Shown: positions 60,701 through 64,000 of the stretch, piece by piece
Layout: every line of letters begins with the position of its first letter
How positions within the stretch are numbered: the first letter of the stretch is position 1
NCBI GenBank assembly: GCA_021464245.1
Contig: JADCRB010000010.1
Location: 901,001 to 965,000, forward strand
DNA length: 64,000 nucleotides
Source of the DNA: Carallia brachiata
Lineage: Eukaryota > Streptophyta > Magnoliopsida > Malpighiales > Rhizophoraceae
Direction: 5' to 3'
The notes under the pieces: generated by a model
Told to the model about the DNA's origin: nothing
The model's database searches: none
What the model saw: the letters and a program-made list of their open reading frames with translations, nothing else
Program-made: the position numbers and the translations under genes

Positions 60701-61530
60701 CAATTTTCTTAATTAAATATTTACTTACTTTTATCATGCTTTCAGCTACTACTTATCACAACATTTAAACATTTATACTATTAAAATATTTATTATAAAT
60801 TAGGGAAAAAAATTTTTGTTGCACCTTAAGTGGTTGTGTTGGTGACTGTTTCATATAACATAACAAGTAAAATATATGACACTAAAAAAATTATATGACA
60901 TATCAAAAGAAACTATATGACACATGTATCTTGTCGTTAAATTTTTTTTTTAATGACACGTGTAACAATTCGTATAATTTTTTTAACGTGTCATATATTT
61001 TACTTATTATGTCATATATAAGCCACAAAACAGCCACTTAATGGCAGTCATGTAGTGATGCTCATCTTATTAATTGTCACAAAATTTATTTTAGATTATT
61101 TATTTTCTTTTTTCAGCACCACTACATGACTGTTTTTTAAATGACTGTTTCGTACCTGTCACATATGACTAACGAACAAAATATACAACACTGCAGGGAA
61201 ATTATACGACATATGAAAAAAATTATACAACACGTGTGACCAGCCATTAACAAAATATTTTTATAATAGCTAGTTTAACGTGACGTATCTTTTACTTAGA
61301 CATGTCGTATTGTTTTTTTCGTCATGTCATATATTTTTCCTATTGTGTCATATATGACAGCCACCAAACGGCCACTTCAAAGATAGTCAAAATGTTTTTC
61401 TCGTTAAATATTTTCTTCCATTATACTTTTCAGCTACTACTTATCAAAATATCTAAATATTTGTGCGACTACAATATTTATTATTTTGGTATCTTATTAA
61501 TTGTCACAAAATTTACTTCAAATTAATTTT
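57790..61530. repeat. Array of about nine fold-back (palindromic) units
   Basis: Each unit has a left arm (GGCTGTTTCGTGCCTGTCAC, ATATGACACAACAAACAAAATATACGAC) and an inverted right arm (GTCGTATAGTTT, GTCATATATGACAGCCACCAAACGGCCACTT). The centre is CAGCCATTAA..TTTTTAATGGCTGG. Left-arm anchors (ACACAACA or equivalent) are near 57841, 58137, 58502, 59649, 60075, 60497, 60865 and 61165, with a right-arm-only unit at about 59270-59450. From 59.4 kb the units are separated by a conserved ~150-bp spacer (TTAAATATTTACTTCC.TCAT, CTACTACTTATCAAAATATCTAAACATTT, ATTTATTATTTTGGTATCTTATTAATTGTCAC), giving a period of about 422-426 bp. Some units keep outer ends GCACCACTACATGGCTGTC (58452) and GTCATGTAGTGATGC (61037). 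There is no coding capacity. Confidence 0.85.
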
Positions 61531-61562
61531 ATTAACAGTTTTTAACCAAACAATACCAAAGC

Positions 61563-61655
61563 TCGCAAGTTAGCTCGGCCGGTAGGGCACTTTACCCCCC
61601 TTCTCTAGCCCTGAGTTCAGAACGTAACATGTACTTTTTTTTTTTTTTTTTTTGG
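61563..61655 (+). mobile_element. tRNA-derived SINE head
   Basis: The sequence GCTCGCAAGTTAGCTCGGCCGGTAGGGCAC contains a good Pol III A box (TAGCTCGGCCGGTAGG-like TRGCNNARYNGG). GAGTTCAGAAC about 40 bp later is a B box with changes from GGTTCGAAYCC. A T18 run follows at about 61636. A working tRNA gene is unlikely because the cloverleaf (anticodon arm, acceptor pairing) does not close by eye. Confidence 0.5.
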
Positions 61656-64000
61656 GACAATTGCTTCTTTTCTTTTCTTTTTTTTTTTGTGTAAAACTTC
61701 TTTCCTTTCTTTTTTTTTTTCTTTTTGAGATTCAAAGTTTACAATTTAATTTTTTTAGAATTAAATTTTATTGAATGTGAAAGGCTCATACACTTAATTA
61801 TCCTTTTAATTTCATTTCAGTTACTTTTAATAGTATTTGAATAAATTTTTCTTATTTTTATAGAGTCTTTTGAGTAATATTTAATCTTTTAATGAAACAA
61901 ATTATTACCAATGAACATTAAATAAGAAAAAAATATCTATAAACATATTGTGTATCTAAACATATATTTATTTATAAAATTCACATTAATTTTATCAGTT
62001 ACAATAGTTATGCAAAAAAATTATTTTTTCTAGAATTACAAAGAGTCTATCGTGTAATCAAATAAGAGATAAATAACTAAATGATTAAATTATTTCTTAT
62101 ATAAAAAATACATTTAATTACATCTCAAAAATAAAAAAATAATTTTAAAGCATTAAAATTTATGAGATATAGTTATAATATTTATTATGCAAAATAATTA
62201 ATAATATTTTTTTTATTTTTCATTTATTTTTATTATAAGTATACATATAGAACTCTCCTCCCTAAAAATTTTTTCTAACTTGGTCCCTATTCATATCGTA
62301 TACATAAAATTTACAAGATATAATTATAATATTTACTATGCAAAATAATTAATAATATTTTTTATTTTTTATCGCATAAATTTTTTTTATAAGTATACAT
62401 ATAGAATTCTCCTTCCTAATTTTTTTTCTGACTTCGTTCCTATTCATATCGTATACATCGTAATGGTGTCTTCTACGAAAAAACAAAATCAACTTGCAAC
62501 ATTGAAATTTTGTTTCCCGCCCGCCCTCATAATTTAAGTCATCGTTAACTTTTTCTTCTCTTATTTTACTCATATGCCCTTGTTCGTTTACCTTTTCTAT
62601 CCTTCGTATTAAATAAATCAATAATAAAATTTTCAATTATGTGATTGGCTGCACGCGTATGTGCCAACCATGTTGCTACTATTGTGTAAGCTAGTAAAGG
62701 ATTTCCCTTCTGAAAATTGACCCACAATGCATTATTTTCCTTACCTCCCACAAGTGGCGCCACGTAGCATGTTATATGACAAGACCATTCTCACTTGTCA
62801 GGCCAAATCATCACAGTTAACGACATGATATTTTTTATAAAAAAAATTAATTTTTATTTTAAAATTTGAAAATTAATACAAATCCCAAAATTTATAAAAA
62901 AATCCAAAAAAAATTATAAAATTTGAAAAGCTTTTTTTAAATCCATAATTTTAATAAAAATTCACAAATATTTTTCTCGTAATCTAATTCAAAAAATTCA
63001 ATTTTTTATTTAAAAGCTCCATAAAATAAAATTTTAAAAAAATATAAGAATTCCAGATTGTACGTAAAAGTATAAACTTTCTTAAGACATGTAGAGAGAG
63101 AAAGAGAGAAAGACAAACTCACCACCAACCTGACAAATGGAGGATACTATACTGGTAAGATTGAGCAAGGAGAAACGGGTTGAAAGATCACGAGAGGAGA
63201 GAAAGTTTTGCGACAAAGAAAGAGGAATGAGGAACAAGATTGCCAATTAAATGATTTTTGTCACATAAACATTATTTCTGAAGTGGAAACAAGAAAGTTC
63301 GTCGTTCCGACTATGAGCTCAACACTTAGATCCATTCGTCTTTTCTTAACAATAATAATTTTATTTATACATTTTTTTTATTAATTTTCTAGATTTAAAC
63401 AATCAAAATGTTATTGGTTTAAAAATAAACTTATCCCAGTAAATATATGAGCACGTCTCAACCCTCTTTTGGTAATCAGTTTAATAGTGCCACCACGGTA
63501 CAGCTCCCTGCCACTACCGACTACTTTTGGGACAATTGGGCCTTTTTTCCCCTCTTATTTTGCAAGTTCGAAGTTGCAGCTTCATATTTTACGTCTATTA
63601 TTATTGCATGTTAGTATGACCCTTTGAAAACCATATGACCTGAGTTGGCTGAAGATAATGGATGCCACTAACACAACGGTTACAATGGTTTAATGCCACG
63701 AATTATGGGAATCATCAGCTGCTGATTGTTGGGTTTTTCTTTTTGTTTTCCCCCACCTCGTGGGCCGATAGCAGTAGGCACATATTCAGTCAGTCCCCGT
63801 GTTGCTACTTGCTACCACATTATTAATAGTAGCATAGGAAAATCAACTTATCAAGATCACAATCCACAACAATTGCAGACTTTCTTGAAACCCTTGCAGT
63901 CGGTCTTAGAACCCAAAACCCAAAGGCTATCAATGTATGAATGCCTTGTGAACGAACAAAACTACGAAGCACTTGATGTGCTCTGTGTATGATGCCTGAA
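61656..64000. other. AT-rich intergenic DNA to the end of the window
   Basis: No recognised gene apart from the listed repeat. An 88-codon open frame at 63726-63992 (starting MLGFSFCFPPPRGP, ending NEQNYEALDVLCV) is unrecognised; it could be a first exon of a gene beyond the window, but I cannot support that. Confidence 0.4.
62158..62460. repeat. Tandem duplication, 151-bp unit
   Basis: GAGATATA.TTATAATATTTA.TATGCAAAATAATTAATAATATT begins at 62163 and again at 62314. Both copies continue through TATAAGTATACATATAGAA.TCTCC.TCCTAA and TATTCATATCGTATACAT. Confidence 0.85.

Noticed and set aside
58262..61526. Several frames with repeated VSYN/CHIIL/YDSHQT words
   Set aside because: They arise from translation of the fold-back array, and the repeated words reflect DNA repetition.
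57790..61530. CRISPR-like array
   Set aside because: Repeats are far too long, palindromic and diverged, and the genome is plant nuclear.
61563..61640. Functional tRNA gene
   Set aside because: A- and B-box-like sequences are present but the acceptor and anticodon stems do not pair by eye, and a long T run follows as in SINE-like copies.
63726..63992. Start of a gene at the right edge
   Set aside because: The 88-codon frame has no recognised family and no supporting promoter or splice evidence within the window.

Overview
The window looks like a plant nuclear chromosome segment, most likely from a dicot. It is AT-rich, with spliceosomal introns (GT..AG), plant-type retrotransposons (tRNA-Met primer sites), many MITE-like inverted-repeat elements, and recognisable plant gene families. 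No species call is justified from the sequence alone.

Only one gene looks intact: a three-exon, minus-strand double B-box zinc finger gene of the BBX20/BBX21 type (19303-20669). Almost everything else is gene debris and transposable elements. From the left: an LTR-like, TATA-bearing segment (about 1-1216) abuts a head-to-tail array of three decayed MAP65 (microtubule-associated protein) gene copies with a period near 3.03 kb (1217-8330). Next come the 3' tail of a LINE with an RNase H domain and poly(A) (9516-9986), a decayed fragment of chaperonin subunit CCT7 (about 11829-12010, minus), a clean 501-bp MITE with a 10-bp target duplication (13126-13626), and a decayed Integrator subunit 3 segment (14692-16250, plus).

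After the BBX gene and its upstream region lies a long AT-rich intergenic stretch with MITEs and local tandem duplications. At 28207-31278 there is a small LTR retrotransposon that has no recognisable gag-pol but carries a decayed PDS5 (sister chromatid cohesion) segment. At 39.1-47.25 kb there is a nest of three Copia-type remnants: a plus-strand one interrupted by a hAT-like ACCGG-rich MITE, a second plus-strand element inserted into it, and a third in minus orientation with a complete 482-bp LTR.

From 50.8 to 54.7 kb there are fragments of a LIFEGUARD/BAX-inhibitor-like gene, a mitochondrial adenine-nucleotide carrier (BT1-like) gene, and two splice-flanked putative exons I cannot name. 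At 57.8-61.5 kb there is an array of about nine fold-back (palindromic) units, followed by a tRNA-like SINE head and AT-rich DNA to the end.

The genes do not form a pathway. The main interest is structural: capture of a cohesion gene by a retroelement, the MAP65 pseudogene array, the fold-back array, and a cluster of unrelated gene fragments.
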